A stretch of DNA of 64,000 bases. Source: JBGAPH01 sp046349955. GTDB lineage: Bacteria > Planctomycetota > Planctomycetia > Pirellulales > JBGAPH01. A program made the translations under genes and the position numbers. The DNA lies in contig JAXMBI010000011.1 of assembly GCA_046349955.1 (NCBI GenBank), positions 141,175 through 205,174 of the forward strand, given 5' to 3'. This document shows, one piece after another, positions 1 to 9,295 of this stretch (position 1 is the stretch's first letter; each line of letters begins with the position of its first letter). The notes beneath the pieces were generated by a model that saw nothing but the letters and a program-made list of their open reading frames with translations, had not been told where the DNA came from and ran no database searches.

Positions 1-50
1 GGTTTGGGGTTCGGCGGTAGCTGCTTGCGGTGGGGAGGTCATAGGCGTTT

Positions 51-100
51 CCGGCCGCTCGCCGGAGTACTCGGCCGACTTTCGTCGGCCGCTCGCCGGG
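51..100. repeat. GC-rich dispersed repeat downstream of thrC
   Basis: This stretch carries two copies of a core reading CGGCCGCTCGCCGG, at 52-65 and 86-99. Between them a short hairpin forms from GGCCGAC and GTCGGCC around a TTTC loop. The segment 71-99 matches the right arm of the large inverted repeat at 41570-41598 at about 26 of 29 bases, so the two are members of one dispersed intergenic family. It lies just past the stop of the minus-strand thrC and could form a hairpin that ends transcription. That role is inference; the match itself is seen directly. Confidence 0.55.
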
Positions 101-105
101 CTGAG

Positions 106-1509
106 CTACCCGTAGAGCTGAATTGCCTTGACGATCTCGTCCAGATCGTTTGGCACGGCAACCGCGCGGTTGGCGTACGACGCTCGCCGCACGCCGCGGC
201 TGCCGAGGACTTTGTTGAATTGGTCCTGGTCGGTCGTGTGGTAGGCGACCGTGGCGTCGGGGTCTTTGAGTTGGTGCCCGGTGAGAATGCAGACGACGCG
301 TTCTCCCCGGCCGATGACGCCTTCGGCCACGAGCTGCTTCGCGCCGGCGACGCTGGCGGCGCTGGCCGGTTCGCAGCCCAGGCCGTTCGCGCCTACTTGC
401 GCCTTGGCGTCGAGGATCTCTTGATCGGTCGCCTGGCGAACCACGCCGTTGCAATTCTCCAGCGCCCGCAGGCACTTTGTCAGATTCACCGGGCGATTGA
501 TCTCGATCGCGCTGGCGATGGTCGACGCTCGGCGGCGCTCGCGGTCCATGTCGGCGAAGTAGCCGTCGATGGTCTGCGTGTCAGGCTGTCCCTTGTTCCA
601 GCGCACGCCGCGCTGCTCATAAAGCTGATAAAGCGTGTCGGCGCCGGCGGCGTTGATCACCGCCAGCCGCGGCACGCGCGGAATGAGCCCCAGCATCTTC
701 AACTCGGCGAAGGCTTTGCCAAACGCGCTCGAGTTGCCCAGGTTGCCGCCGGGCACCACGATCCAGTCCGGCACTTCCCAGCGCAGCGCCTCGAGCACGC
801 GGAACATGATCGTCTTCTGCCCTTCCAGGCGGAAGGGATTCACGCTGTTCACCAGATAGATGCCGAGCTTCTTCGACACCTCTTGCACGCGCTGCATGGC
901 GTCGTCGAAGTCGCCGGTGATCTGCACGGTGAGAGCGCCGTAGTCGAGCGCCTGCGAGAGCTTGCCGTAGGAGATTTTGCCGGAGCCGATGAAGATCACC
1001 GCCCGCATCAGCCGGGTGACCGAGCAATACACCGCTAGTGAGGCGCTCGTGTTGCCGGTCGAGGCGCAGGCCGCCCGCGTCGCCCCCACGGTGCGGGCAT
1101 GCGTGAAGGCGGCCGACATGCCATTGTCTTTGAAGCTGCCGGAGGGGTTCATGCCCTCGTACTGCAGGTGGAGTTCGCCCGTGTCGAGCCCGACGTACTT
1201 GCCGACTCCGGCAGAGCGATGCAGCAGCGTTTGGCCCTCGCCGATCGTGACCACGGCCTCGGGCGGGGCGAAGGGGAGTAGGTCGTGAAACCGCCACAGG
1301 CCGCTAAAGGCCAGCGGATCGTGCCGGCGACTCCACTTGGCCTCGAAATCCTTCAGGCTCTTGGGCGGCGCGAGCTTGTCCCAGTCGTAGGCCACGTCGA
1401 GCAGGTTGCCGCAGGCCGGGCAGCCAACCAACACCTCGTCGACCCCATAGGTCCGCGCGCAGGCGGGGCTGATGCAGCGCTGAAAGGCGCGGTCGGCGGC
1501 GGCAGGCAT
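106..1509 (-). CDS. thrC: Threonine synthase
   Basis: This enzyme converts O-phosphohomoserine to threonine with pyridoxal phosphate, the last step of threonine synthesis in the cytoplasm. The 467-residue product has the PLP-binding lysine in NPSGSFKDNG (about K127), a GNTSAS motif for the substrate phosphate, and the glycine-rich VVPGGNLGNSSAF loop that grips the cofactor phosphate. Four cysteines near the N-terminus (about 12, 17, 30 and 33) form a zinc-ribbon-like head that is common in this subgroup. The ATG at 1509 has no clear Shine-Dalgarno sequence, but no better start is seen. It stands alone, with no hom or thrB beside it. Confidence 0.93.
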   Translation of the reverse strand: MPAAADRAFQRCISPACARTYGVDEVLVGCPACGNLLDVAYDWDKLAPPKSLKDFEAKWSRRHDPLAFSGLWRFHDLLPFAPPEAVVTIGEGQTLLHRSAGVGKYVGLDTGELHLQYEGMNPSGSFKDNGMSAAFTHARTVGATRAACASTGNTSASLAVYCSVTRLMRAVIFIGSGKISYGKLSQALDYGALTVQITGDFDDAMQRVQEVSKKLGIYLVNSVNPFRLEGQKTIMFRVLEALRWEVPDWIVVPGGNLGNSSAFGKAFAELKMLGLIPRVPRLAVINAAGADTLYQLYEQRGVRWNKGQPDTQTIDGYFADMDRERRRASTIASAIEINRPVNLTKCLRALENCNGVVRQATDQEILDAKAQVGANGLGCEPASAASVAGAKQLVAEGVIGRGERVVCILTGHQLKDPDATVAYHTTDQDQFNKVLGSRGVRRASYANRAVAVPNDLDEIVKAIQLYG

Positions 1510-1638
1510 GGTCGGTGCAAACGGGTTGAACGGACGGACAGGGCGATGCCTTAGTCTAGGTCAGGCAACGCTTTCGGGGCAAGGCGGGGCGGTGGGCGTC
1601 GCGCCGGCCGCGTCGCTGGTCCAGTCACGCGGCGGGCG

Positions 1639-4600
1639 TTAGGTTCGCCCGAGATTGGCTTTGAGCAGCCCGAAATCGCTCAGGTCAACGTCCCCGTCGC
1701 CGTCGGCGTCTCCGGCGGCCCGACTGGCGTCGAGGCGGCCAAAGGCAGCCTTGAGCAGCCCGAAATCGCTGAGATCGACCAAGCCGTTGCCGTCGAAGTC
1801 GGCCGTGATCGTGGGGAGTGAGAGCTCCACGGAGTACTCGGCGACGTCGGTCGCCGCTGCCGCGAAGACGTGCAGACGGTAGCGTGCGCCCGCGGCCGCG
1901 TTCCAAGCGACCTCGAGCCGCTCGGCCGCCGGTCCGGCGCTGGCGACCACGGCGCCCCCCGCGTCCAGCACCTCGAACTGCAACGCGCCGCCCGCATGGT
2001 TCACGCCCAGAGTTGCTTGTCCCGCCTTGGGCGCAACGAACGAGAACCAATCGACGTCGGCCGGCTCGTGTAGGCTCAGCCCCTCCTCGCGGCGGAAGGC
2101 GAACTGTCCCCAATCGGCGGCCGTAGCGCCCGAGTCGTTGGGCTCATAGCGGTCGCCGAGCCAGGACAGCACGAACGCGTAGGGCGTCGGTTGTTGCACA
2201 TCGGCGCCTGTGATGCGCAGCAGATATACCTTTCCCTGGTCGAGCACTGCTTGCACCGAGTCCTGGCCTGTGGCCAACACGGCGCCGCTGGCCTCGAGAA
2301 TCTGCACGCTGCTGCCAGGCGGCACGGCGCCGTCGAAGGTCAGGCGGTGGAGGCCTGCCCGCCCAGCAAAGAACCCGAAGTGATCGACGTCGTTGGGTCC
2401 CAGCAACACCGACGCGCGGCCGCCGGTTGCGAACAGCTTGCCGAAATACGAGGCGGCCGCGGGCGTGTCGTTGGGTTCGAGATCGTCGCCGAGATCGAGC
2501 CGAATGCTGGGACCTACGAGCCGATTCTGTGCGGCGGGGAGTTTCAGCGCGTAGCTCGCTCCTTCGCGAACCTGGTAGTTGCTGAAAACCGGGTCGAGCA
2601 GCCGCCACTGCTGTTCAACCTGCTCGTAGAGTTCTCCGCCGGTGGAGATTCGCGCGTTGCCCGAGATGGCCGCAGTGAAGCGGTACCAGGCCGCCTGCCC
2701 GGCCAGGAGCGGCAGCGGCGGCAGCCGAACGAGCTGCACGCGGCCCAAATCGACGGCGGTTTCGAGGGACAGGTTCTCCGCCGGCGGCTGCACCGCGAAG
2801 GCCAGCGACGCGCTCACGGAAAGCCGCAAATAGTAGGCCTGGTTGGCGACGACCGGCGCAACGAGCGGTTGCCCCGACCGCGCGGAAGCCAAGAGCTCTT
2901 GATCGGCGCCATACAACTCGAGAGCCGCGCCGAAGGCCGCGCTAGTGATCGATGCCTGCAAGACTCCCCCGGCCCCGGCGGTGAACTTGAAATAGCGGGG
3001 CTGATTGCGTCCGAGGTTCCAGACCTCGCGGGGCAGCTCGGTGAGAACGCCCCGATCCACGGCCGTGCCGAACGACGTGGCGGCCGCGAACAGGTCGCGC
3101 TGCGTCAGCGTCGCGATGTAGCGCCCTTGGCCGTGGAGGCGCGTGACGCGGAGGAAGGCAGGTTCGGTTGCGGCGACGACGGCAAACGGCAATTCCACGG
3201 TCGCTTGATTCGTGCCGACGACTCCTTGCGCGAGCACGTTTCCGCGGCGGTCGACCAGCGCAAGATCGAGCCCGAGTTCCGCTTGGTCGAACGTCAGTGT
3301 GGCCGAGCCGGCGTAGCCATTGGTGCGGAACACCGTGACGAGATCGACATCGTCGCCGGGGCCCAACAAGTGCTCGCTGGGGGACGATGAGTAGGTCTTG
3401 TCGGCGTCGCCCAACGTGTTGTCGGGTTCCCATGGGTCGTCGGGACCCGTCGCCACGGCCAGTTGGTAGCCCCCCGGCGCCGATTCCAGTGCGAGTTCGA
3501 TCGTCTCACCGGCGAGCACCGTCAGCGGGTAGTCGACCCAACCGTCGCCGCGGGGCCGGCCGTACGAGGTTCGCCGCCCGGCGGCCGAACTGAAGCCTAG
3601 GTTCGCGCTAATGTCGGGCCGAGCATCGTCGCGGCGAAACGAGACGATGGCCCGGCCCGATTCTGCGGCGGTGAAGCGGTAACGGTCGACGTCGCCGTCG
3701 TAGTCGAGCGCGTAGTGAGTTGCCGGGAGCGCCCCCAACACGCCCCAGTCGAGCGGCGCCTCGGAAGGCTCGTTGGGCGGCAAGGCCGCCACCTCGAGCC
3801 GCAACCGGTAGCCGATCGAAATCGAGCGGCGCGGGACGACTTCCAGCGTGACCTCGAGCCCAGGCGCCAGAGGGAGCGCCGCGCGCGTGCGATCGCGCGC
3901 GTAAAACGATGGCGCCGAAAGGCCATCCGACCGGCGCAGAACCAGTTCGGCCGCCCCGGCGAGCTCGAGCCCTTCGAGTGATACGACGAGCAGGCCTGTC
4001 TCGGGGGCCGCAATGCGATAGTAATCTCGGTCCGGCCCCTGGAACGGCTGCGGGTCATAGTGCAGCGTTAGCCCTTCGTAGACCGCCAACTCGACGACCT
4101 CGAGCAAGCCTGGCGCTTGCGGCGAATCGTTGTCTTCAAAACGGTCGGGCACAGCCGCGGTTGCCGGCCTCAGCCGCATGGTCAACATGCCTGGGTCGGA
4201 ACCGGTGAGGCGAACCTGATAGCGCTGACCGGCCTGCAGCGCGAGTTCGACGATCTGGTCCGCTTGCGCGCGGGCCGCGGGATCATCGAGCCCTCGGAGT
4301 TCGATGCCGACTTGCCCCGAGCCATCCGTGCTGGCTGAAAGCCAATGCGGGCCGGTTGCCAGCGCAGTGAAGGTGAAATAGACCCCTTCGAAAGCGTTGG
4401 CTTGCTGCACCGCCTCGATCGTAAACTCTTGCTGCGGACCTAGCGCAGTCGCCGTGTCCGGGGAAGTGTTGCTCGGCGTGGGCAAAACTCGGCTGAGCGC
4501 GAACTCGAGGTCGTAAAACAGGTCGCCGCCGCTGCCCGCGTGCGAGACCTCGAGGTAGAAGCGGTCGCCCGGCGGCAGCTCGCCTGCCAGACGCAGCCGA

Positions 4601-5748
4601 CCGTTGGCCAGGGTCGCCAGCAGATCGACTGGCTGACCCGCACTGTCAAGCAGATGGAATACCGCCTGTTCGAGGTTGGGGGCGGTGATTGCCGCGTCGA
4701 AGTGCGTGCGGTTGCCGCGGTCGAACGCGTAGAGATCGCGGGCCTCGTTGCCCCGCAAGAAGCCATCAGCGTTGGCGACGACCCTGTCACCCACGGTGAG
4801 AGGAATCGCCTGGGAGAGAGGCACGTCGGGAGCGGCCAGATCGAGACCAGTTTCGATGACGATCCGATAGGGAAGCGGCCCTGCCAGGTGCTCCCCAGCC
4901 CTGGCCTCGACCCAGTGGATCGAAACGTAATAGGTTTCCTCCGTCGACAGATAGAGCAAGCGCGTATTCACGCCTTCCTCGTTTGACGAGGGCACGAACC
5001 GGCGTTGCGAATCAAAGACGCCGTCGATCAGATCTCGACTGCCGGCCGGCGCCTCGACGCGAATCCGCGCGTAGCCGCTCGTCTGGGGCCGGAAGCGCAG
5101 CCAATCGCGATCGACTAAGTCCGCCAGGGCCAGGTCGTTCACCGGGAACTGGCTCGCCACTCCGAGATCCGTCGCGAGCGCGAAGCCGTCGTTGGGCTCC
5201 AGGCGGTCTCCTTGCCGATAGTCGCGCGTGTCCGCGAACTCATCGTACTCGATCACGAAAGCCAGAGGAGCAAGGGGGCCCTGGTCGTTCCAGGCGGCGG
5301 CGCGTCCCTCGGGCGCAAAGCCATCGGCGTTGTAGTGGGCTTGGTGCTCTCCCAAATAATCGTTGGGCTCGCTGTCCCGCCAATCGTGATACACCCACGG
5401 TTCTCGGGTCACCCATTGCCAGCCGCCGTCGGGTTCGAGCGCGGTGTCTGCTTGGTAGTAGCCGATCCAGGGTCCCCAAACCGGCACGACCGGGTGCCAA
5501 TACTCCGGCGCGTTGATCAGCCCGAAGACGAACTGGTTCTCGGCCTCCGAGGTGATCGTGACTAGGTGCCCGCCGCGGGCCGCGGCCACCGCGCGGGCTT
5601 CCTCCCAGGTGACGAAGTCGGCGACCGGCTCATATTCGTGGCCGTTGCCGCCGGCCTCGACTGGCCAGGCGACGCGCGTCAGCAACCGTCGCACCTCGAG
5701 AGTCTCAGGGCCGCGAAGCGTCTTGCGGGGCGGTCGACGATTGGACAT
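1639..5748 (-). CDS. Giant surface protein: C-type lectin, PPC-like repeats, dockerin-like end
   Basis: This is a 1369-residue predicted cell-surface or secreted protein. It begins with a basic stretch and LEVRRLLT (residues about 17-24), the LEPR-XLL motif found at the start of large planctomycete surface proteins. Residues about 35-170 look like a C-type lectin domain (WEEARAVAAARGGHLVTI, EPNDY, then WND). Repeated modules follow, each opening with D-x-[YLF]-EPND or a close variant, as in bacterial pre-peptidase C-terminal (PPC) beta-sandwich domains; at least four are clear. The last 55 residues hold two EF-hand-like loops, DFDGNGLVDLSDFGLLK and DADGDGDVDLSDFGLLK, resembling a dockerin. 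The ligand is unknown; carbohydrate binding and adhesion are inference from the lectin fold. The neighbours give no functional clue. Confidence 0.85.
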   Translation of the reverse strand: MSNRRPPRKTLRGPETLEVRRLLTRVAWPVEAGGNGHEYEPVADFVTWEEARAVAAARGGHLVTITSEAENQFVFGLINAPEYWHPVVPVWGPWIGYYQADTALEPDGGWQWVTREPWVYHDWRDSEPNDYLGEHQAHYNADGFAPEGRAAAWNDQGPLAPLAFVIEYDEFADTRDYRQGDRLEPNDGFALATDLGVASQFPVNDLALADLVDRDWLRFRPQTSGYARIRVEAPAGSRDLIDGVFDSQRRFVPSSNEEGVNTRLLYLSTEETYYVSIHWVEARAGEHLAGPLPYRIVIETGLDLAAPDVPLSQAIPLTVGDRVVANADGFLRGNEARDLYAFDRGNRTHFDAAITAPNLEQAVFHLLDSAGQPVDLLATLANGRLRLAGELPPGDRFYLEVSHAGSGGDLFYDLEFALSRVLPTPSNTSPDTATALGPQQEFTIEAVQQANAFEGVYFTFTALATGPHWLSASTDGSGQVGIELRGLDDPAARAQADQIVELALQAGQRYQVRLTGSDPGMLTMRLRPATAAVPDRFEDNDSPQAPGLLEVVELAVYEGLTLHYDPQPFQGPDRDYYRIAAPETGLLVVSLEGLELAGAAELVLRRSDGLSAPSFYARDRTRAALPLAPGLEVTLEVVPRRSISIGYRLRLEVAALPPNEPSEAPLDWGVLGALPATHYALDYDGDVDRYRFTAAESGRAIVSFRRDDARPDISANLGFSSAAGRRTSYGRPRGDGWVDYPLTVLAGETIELALESAPGGYQLAVATGPDDPWEPDNTLGDADKTYSSSPSEHLLGPGDDVDLVTVFRTNGYAGSATLTFDQAELGLDLALVDRRGNVLAQGVVGTNQATVELPFAVVAATEPAFLRVTRLHGQGRYIATLTQRDLFAAATSFGTAVDRGVLTELPREVWNLGRNQPRYFKFTAGAGGVLQASITSAAFGAALELYGADQELLASARSGQPLVAPVVANQAYYLRLSVSASLAFAVQPPAENLSLETAVDLGRVQLVRLPPLPLLAGQAAWYRFTAAISGNARISTGGELYEQVEQQWRLLDPVFSNYQVREGASYALKLPAAQNRLVGPSIRLDLGDDLEPNDTPAAASYFGKLFATGGRASVLLGPNDVDHFGFFAGRAGLHRLTFDGAVPPGSSVQILEASGAVLATGQDSVQAVLDQGKVYLLRITGADVQQPTPYAFVLSWLGDRYEPNDSGATAADWGQFAFRREEGLSLHEPADVDWFSFVAPKAGQATLGVNHAGGALQFEVLDAGGAVVASAGPAAERLEVAWNAAAGARYRLHVFAAAATDVAEYSVELSLPTITADFDGNGLVDLSDFGLLKAAFGRLDASRAAGDADGDGDVDLSDFGLLKANLGRT

Positions 5749-6008
5749 TGAGCAACTTAACGCGGCCCGGTGCCGAACTGGGCTGAGGGCCGCGATGGAG
5801 TAAGGGTGAAATGCTCGAGTAGGGTTTCAGTATACTCGGCGCAAGAGTTTTTCTCGTTTCTTGCGCCGGTTTCTCGCAGGTCAGGTCGACGTCCAGCCCC
5901 GCCCGGCGCTTTGCCTGGGGCGCCGATCCGCCCTGCCTGGCGGCTTGGGCATCTGCTACACTGAGGCCCGTTCGCTTGCCCACCCGCAGTGTCTGGAGCC
6001 GCACGCTG

Positions 6009-6539
6009 ATGAACAAGTTGTTGCTGTACGTCGTGCCCGCGATTGCCCTGACCGCGATTTGCTGGGGGGTCTATGGCCCCGTGCTGCACAGGGGGCAGGC
6101 AACGATGGCCACGCCCGGCGACAAGATGCGGCCGTTCCTGTGCGTGGGGATCGCCTACTTTGTGATCGCCGTGATCATTCCGGTGCTGATGCTGCGGGGC
6201 GGCTTGACGCATGGTTGGACCTTCTCCGGCACGGTGTGGAGCCTGGCCGCCGGCGCCGCCGGCGCCATCGGCGCTCTGGGCATCGTGATCGCGCTGACCC
6301 AAGGCGGCGCGCCGAGCGTGGTGATGCCGCTCGTGTTCGGCTTTGCCCCCGTAGTCAACACTTTCTTCACGATTTACATGTCCGGGCGCTGGAGCGACAC
6401 AAGTCCATTGTTCTTCGCGGGACTGATCTTGGTGGTCGTCGGCGCGGTCACGGTCCTGATCACCGCGCCCAAGCCCGCCGGCAAGCCGCATGCGGCCAAG
6501 CCAGCGGTTGTGGAAGAAGCGGCCAAGCAGCCGGCCTGA
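6009..6539 (+). CDS. Small DMT/EamA-like membrane protein
   Basis: The 176-residue protein has about five hydrophobic segments (roughly residues 3-22, 41-63, 70-97, 102-124 and 132-152) and ends in an alanine/lysine-rich tail. Its size and segment pattern fit half of a ten-helix drug/metabolite transporter, the kind that works as a dimer, and the helix ending APVVNTFFTIYM is reminiscent of that family. The substrate cannot be read. The ATG at 6009 gives a clean hydrophobic start; an in-frame TTG at 5976 would add an unconvincing 11-residue head. purN follows 24 bases later in the same direction, so co-transcription is likely. Confidence 0.7.
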   Translation: MNKLLLYVVPAIALTAICWGVYGPVLHRGQATMATPGDKMRPFLCVGIAYFVIAVIIPVLMLRGGLTHGWTFSGTVWSLAAGAAGAIGALGIVIALTQGGAPSVVMPLVFGFAPVVNTFFTIYMSGRWSDTSPLFFAGLILVVVGAVTVLITAPKPAGKPHAAKPAVVEEAAKQPA

Positions 6540-6563
6540 GCCCGCTCCAGGCACTCCTCACGT

Positions 6564-7202
6564 ATGCCCAAGCCCTTGCGGATTGCCGTGCTCCTTTCTG
6601 GATCGGGGCGCACGTTGGCCAACCTGTTGGCCAAGCGGGCTGAGGGCGCGTTGCCAGTCGAGTTCGTGCTCGTCGTCTCGAGCCACGCGGGCGTGCGGGG
6701 GCTGGTGATTGCCGCCGAGGCCGACATTCCGTCGCAGACGCTCTTGCCTAAGGACTTCGGTTCGCTCGACGCCTATGGCCGGGCGGTGTTCGACGCCTGT
6801 CGCGCCGCGAGTGCGGAGCTCGTGGTGATGGCCGGCTTCATCAAATACGTGCCGATCCCGCCCGACTTCGAGAACCGCGTGGTGAACATCCATCCGGCCT
6901 TGATTCCTGCCTTTTGCGGTCACGGCTACTACGGCCACCGCGTGCATCAGGCCGTGCTCGACTACGGCGCAAAGGTCAGTGGCTGCACGGTCCACTTCGT
7001 CGACAACGAATACGACCACGGGCCCATCATCCTGCAGCGCGTCGTGCCGGTGCAGGACGACGACACGGCCGACGCGCTGGCCGCCCGCGTTTTCGAGGCG
7101 GAGTGCATTGCTTTTCCCGAGGCGTTGGCGCTGATCGCTCAGGGCAGCGTCAGCGTGGAAGGGCGGCGGGTAAGGGTTCGCGCGACGGAGCCGCGCCCAT
7201 GA
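6564..7202 (+). CDS. purN: Phosphoribosylglycinamide formyltransferase
   Basis: The enzyme transfers a formyl group from 10-formyl-tetrahydrofolate to GAR in purine synthesis. The 212-residue product opens with the LLSGSGRTLANL nucleotide loop and keeps the catalytic triad: N108 and H110 in VVNIHPALIP, and D151 in VDNEYDHGPII. The usual FKG-HG loop reads AFCGHGYYG here, a mild departure. Its stop overlaps the next start as ATGA at 7199-7202, so translation of the metalloprotease-like gene is probably coupled. Confidence 0.92.
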   Translation: MPKPLRIAVLLSGSGRTLANLLAKRAEGALPVEFVLVVSSHAGVRGLVIAAEADIPSQTLLPKDFGSLDAYGRAVFDACRAASAELVVMAGFIKYVPIPPDFENRVVNIHPALIPAFCGHGYYGHRVHQAVLDYGAKVSGCTVHFVDNEYDHGPIILQRVVPVQDDDTADALAARVFEAECIAFPEALALIAQGSVSVEGRRVRVRATEPRP

Positions 7203-7594
7203 ACGCCAAGCTCCGCGAACGTTTCGATCGTCTCCTGGAATCGGTGCTGGCTGAGTTGCCGCCGCACATCCACGAGTTGCTCGAGGAGACTCCGCTGGTG
7301 GTCGAGGATTACCCGTCGGACGACATCATGGACGAGATGGGGCTCGAATACATCGACGAACTGTGCGGGCTCTACACCGGCATTCCGCTTTCGGAGCCTG
7401 AGAGCCGAGCGCATCGCAATCTGCCCGACCGCGTGATGCTGTTTCGCGAAGGAGTGCTGAGTCAGGCGGCCGATGCCTCGGGGCACATCGCCACGCCGGA
7501 ACTGCGGCGGCAAATGAAGATCACCGTGCTCCACGAAATCGGCCATCACCACGGCCTCAGCGAAGACGACCTCCGCAAGCTGGGCTACGCCTAG
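7199..7594 (+). CDS. Zincin-like metallopeptidase family protein (DUF1025/Zincin_1)
   Basis: This 131-residue protein has the zinc-binding signature HEIGHHHG at residues 112-119 near its C-terminus, preceded by acidic VVEDYPSDD, as in the small acidic 'metallopeptidase family' proteins of COG3824 type. Family members have a zincin-like fold; their substrates are poorly known. The start used is the ATG at 7199 inside the purN stop (ATGA). Its stop codon shares the palindromic CTAG with the converging PEP-CTERM gene, so the two end on the same four bases. Confidence 0.85.
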   Translation: MNAKLRERFDRLLESVLAELPPHIHELLEETPLVVEDYPSDDIMDEMGLEYIDELCGLYTGIPLSEPESRAHRNLPDRVMLFREGVLSQAADASGHIATPELRRQMKITVLHEIGHHHGLSEDDLRKLGYA

Positions 7595-8301
7595 CGGCGC
7601 CGTCGCATCGCCACGGCGGCCATGCTCCCCAGGGCCGCGAGCAGCCAAGCCGCCGGTTCCGGAACCGGCACGCCTGCGTAGGCCGCCAGCGCATCGGCCG
7701 CATCCGCGAAGTCGTCGTCCGCCAGACCGTTGTTGAAGGCGATCAGCAGCGGTTGCGAGGGACCATGCTCTGGCGACATGAGCCGCAGGTGCAGACCATA
7801 GACGCCCGCTGGTCCACTTGGCAGGAACGCGCCGGGCATTCCAGGATCTTCGTGCTGCAAAGAAAAGCCAAGGTGCTGGTGGACGCCTCCCTCGTCGTCC
7901 GCCGTGGCAAAAGAGAAGCCCACGAGCGGTCCGCTGCCGCTCAGGTTTGCCAGCGCGAGGGGGCCCTTGGCGATTTCGAGGGCAACGCCTGCCGGGGCGG
8001 GGCCGACGGATGAACCGTTCGAGAACAACAGGCCGCTGAGCAGTGCGGCGCCAATCTTGTCGCTGGCGCCTAAGACGCCATCCTCGGCCTCAAAGCCCGG
8101 CTCGTCGGCGAAGTAGGCCAGCGGATCGGGGGGCTGCGGGAACTCGCTCAGGAACAGCCGGCCCGTCTCGACGGCCGGTACGCTGAGCACGCCGCCGACG
8201 ACCTCGAACGCGACGTCTACGTCCTGGGCAAGCGCCGTGAGACCAATGGGTGCGAGCCCTCCCACGGCAAATGCAAGAATCTTTGAGAAGCGGAACCCCA
8301 T
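7591..8301 (-). CDS. PEP-CTERM protein, paralogue of the next gene
   Basis: This predicted exported protein of 236 residues has a signal peptide (GFRFSKILAFAVGGLAPIGL) and a C-terminal PEP-CTERM signal: VPEPAAWLLAALG, a hydrophobic stretch, then RRRR at the very end. The tripartite signal is normally cut and anchored by an exosortase; no exosortase gene is in the window. The middle resembles the neighbouring protein at 8354-9229 (shared patterns: GVL-A-D--G-AL, G-P, AGVYGL-L-L-SP---PS-P--IA), but it lacks the dockerin-like repeats. The ATG at 8301 was chosen because the signal peptide starts there; the frame is open to 8397. Function unknown. Confidence 0.82.
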   Translation of the reverse strand: MGFRFSKILAFAVGGLAPIGLTALAQDVDVAFEVVGGVLSVPAVETGRLFLSEFPQPPDPLAYFADEPGFEAEDGVLGASDKIGAALLSGLLFSNGSSVGPAPAGVALEIAKGPLALANLSGSGPLVGFSFATADDEGGVHQHLGFSLQHEDPGMPGAFLPSGPAGVYGLHLRLMSPEHGPSQPLLIAFNNGLADDDFADAADALAAYAGVPVPEPAAWLLAALGSMAAVAMRRRR

Positions 8302-8353
8302 GATGCTGACTCCCGTTGGCGGAACGAATGACGCGTGGTGGACAGACCGGTGG

Positions 8354-9229
8354 CTAAGACGAGCGCGGCCAAACTCTTCGCCCCGCAAATGCGGCAATGA
8401 GAGCCGCCAGGGTCAACGTCCAGGTCGCCGGTTCGGGCACGGCGGTGGCGTTTGCGCTGCTGCCGAAATTTGCCTTGAGGATGCCAAAGTCCGACAGGTC
8501 GACCTGGCCATCGCGATTAAAGTCCCCCTCGCTTCGCCGCGTGCCGGCGCCGAAGTTCTGCTTGAGGATGCCGAAGTCGGTGAGGTCGACACGGCCGTCG
8601 AGGTTGGCGTCGCCTGGCAGCGGCGGGAGCAGCGCCGCCGTTCCGATCGCCGCGACGCCGGCGTTGTATTGCTCGACCGTCAGCGAATCTCCGAACCAAC
8701 CGAGCGCGATCACGAACGGGTCGGACGGCTCGTACTGCGGCGACGTGAGCTCGAGCACCAGGCCATACACGCCGGCGGCCGGTTCCGGCGACTCGAGCGT
8801 ATAGCTGGGATGCACGTGGATGAAGCCCGACGCCCCGGCCGTAGCCAGCGTGAAGCCCGGCCGCGGGCCGCTCGCGGCGTCGACCGTGACGCTTTGCGGG
8901 CCGCGGGAGATCGACACCGCGGTGTCCGGCGGGGGATCGACCAAGGCTGCGCCATCCCAGTACCAAAGCTTGTCGACGAGCGCAAAGCCAAGCTGATCGC
9001 CGGCGGCCAACACGCCGGTCCCGGTTTCGAAGCCGGGGTTTTGCGTGAAGAGCACTCCGTCCAGCTCATCGAAGGCGTCGGCATAGACGCTCTGGTTCGT
9101 GGTCAATCGACCGTCGGAGACGGCCGGATGAACGTCGAAAGGGTGACCTTGTCCGCAGACAGGTTGGGGCGAAATGACAAGGTTCAGGAGCAGCGGCGCG
9201 AGGGCGGACAGCAAAGCGGCAGGGCGCAT
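8354..9229 (-). CDS. PEP-CTERM protein with dockerin-like repeats
   Basis: The 291-residue exported protein has an N-terminal signal peptide ending near VCGQG. It has an 'all-beta' central region and two EF-hand-like loops (GDANLDGRVDLTDFGILK and GDFNRDGQVDLSDFGILK). It finishes with a PEP-CTERM signal, AVPEPATWTLTLAAL, followed by basic residues. GHPFDVHPAVSDGRL and HVHPSYTLESP are histidine-rich motifs of unknown role. It lies 52 bases upstream of its shorter paralogue, in the same direction, which suggests tandem duplication with gain or loss of the dockerin-like block. The EF-hand-like loops probably bind calcium. Confidence 0.85.
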   Translation of the reverse strand: MRPAALLSALAPLLLNLVISPQPVCGQGHPFDVHPAVSDGRLTTNQSVYADAFDELDGVLFTQNPGFETGTGVLAAGDQLGFALVDKLWYWDGAALVDPPPDTAVSISRGPQSVTVDAASGPRPGFTLATAGASGFIHVHPSYTLESPEPAAGVYGLVLELTSPQYEPSDPFVIALGWFGDSLTVEQYNAGVAAIGTAALLPPLPGDANLDGRVDLTDFGILKQNFGAGTRRSEGDFNRDGQVDLSDFGILKANFGSSANATAVPEPATWTLTLAALIAAFAGRRVWPRSS

Positions 9230-9295
9230 GGGGGGCGACTCCAGGTGGGCGCGCGCAGCAAGCGCGCGGGAAAAGTCAGGCGGGGCGCGGAGCGC

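Noticed and set aside
2191..3390. Long plus-strand open frame of 399 codons
   Set aside because: It lies wholly antisense to the surface protein at 1639-5748, has no signal or domain, and is a by-product of GC-rich codon use.
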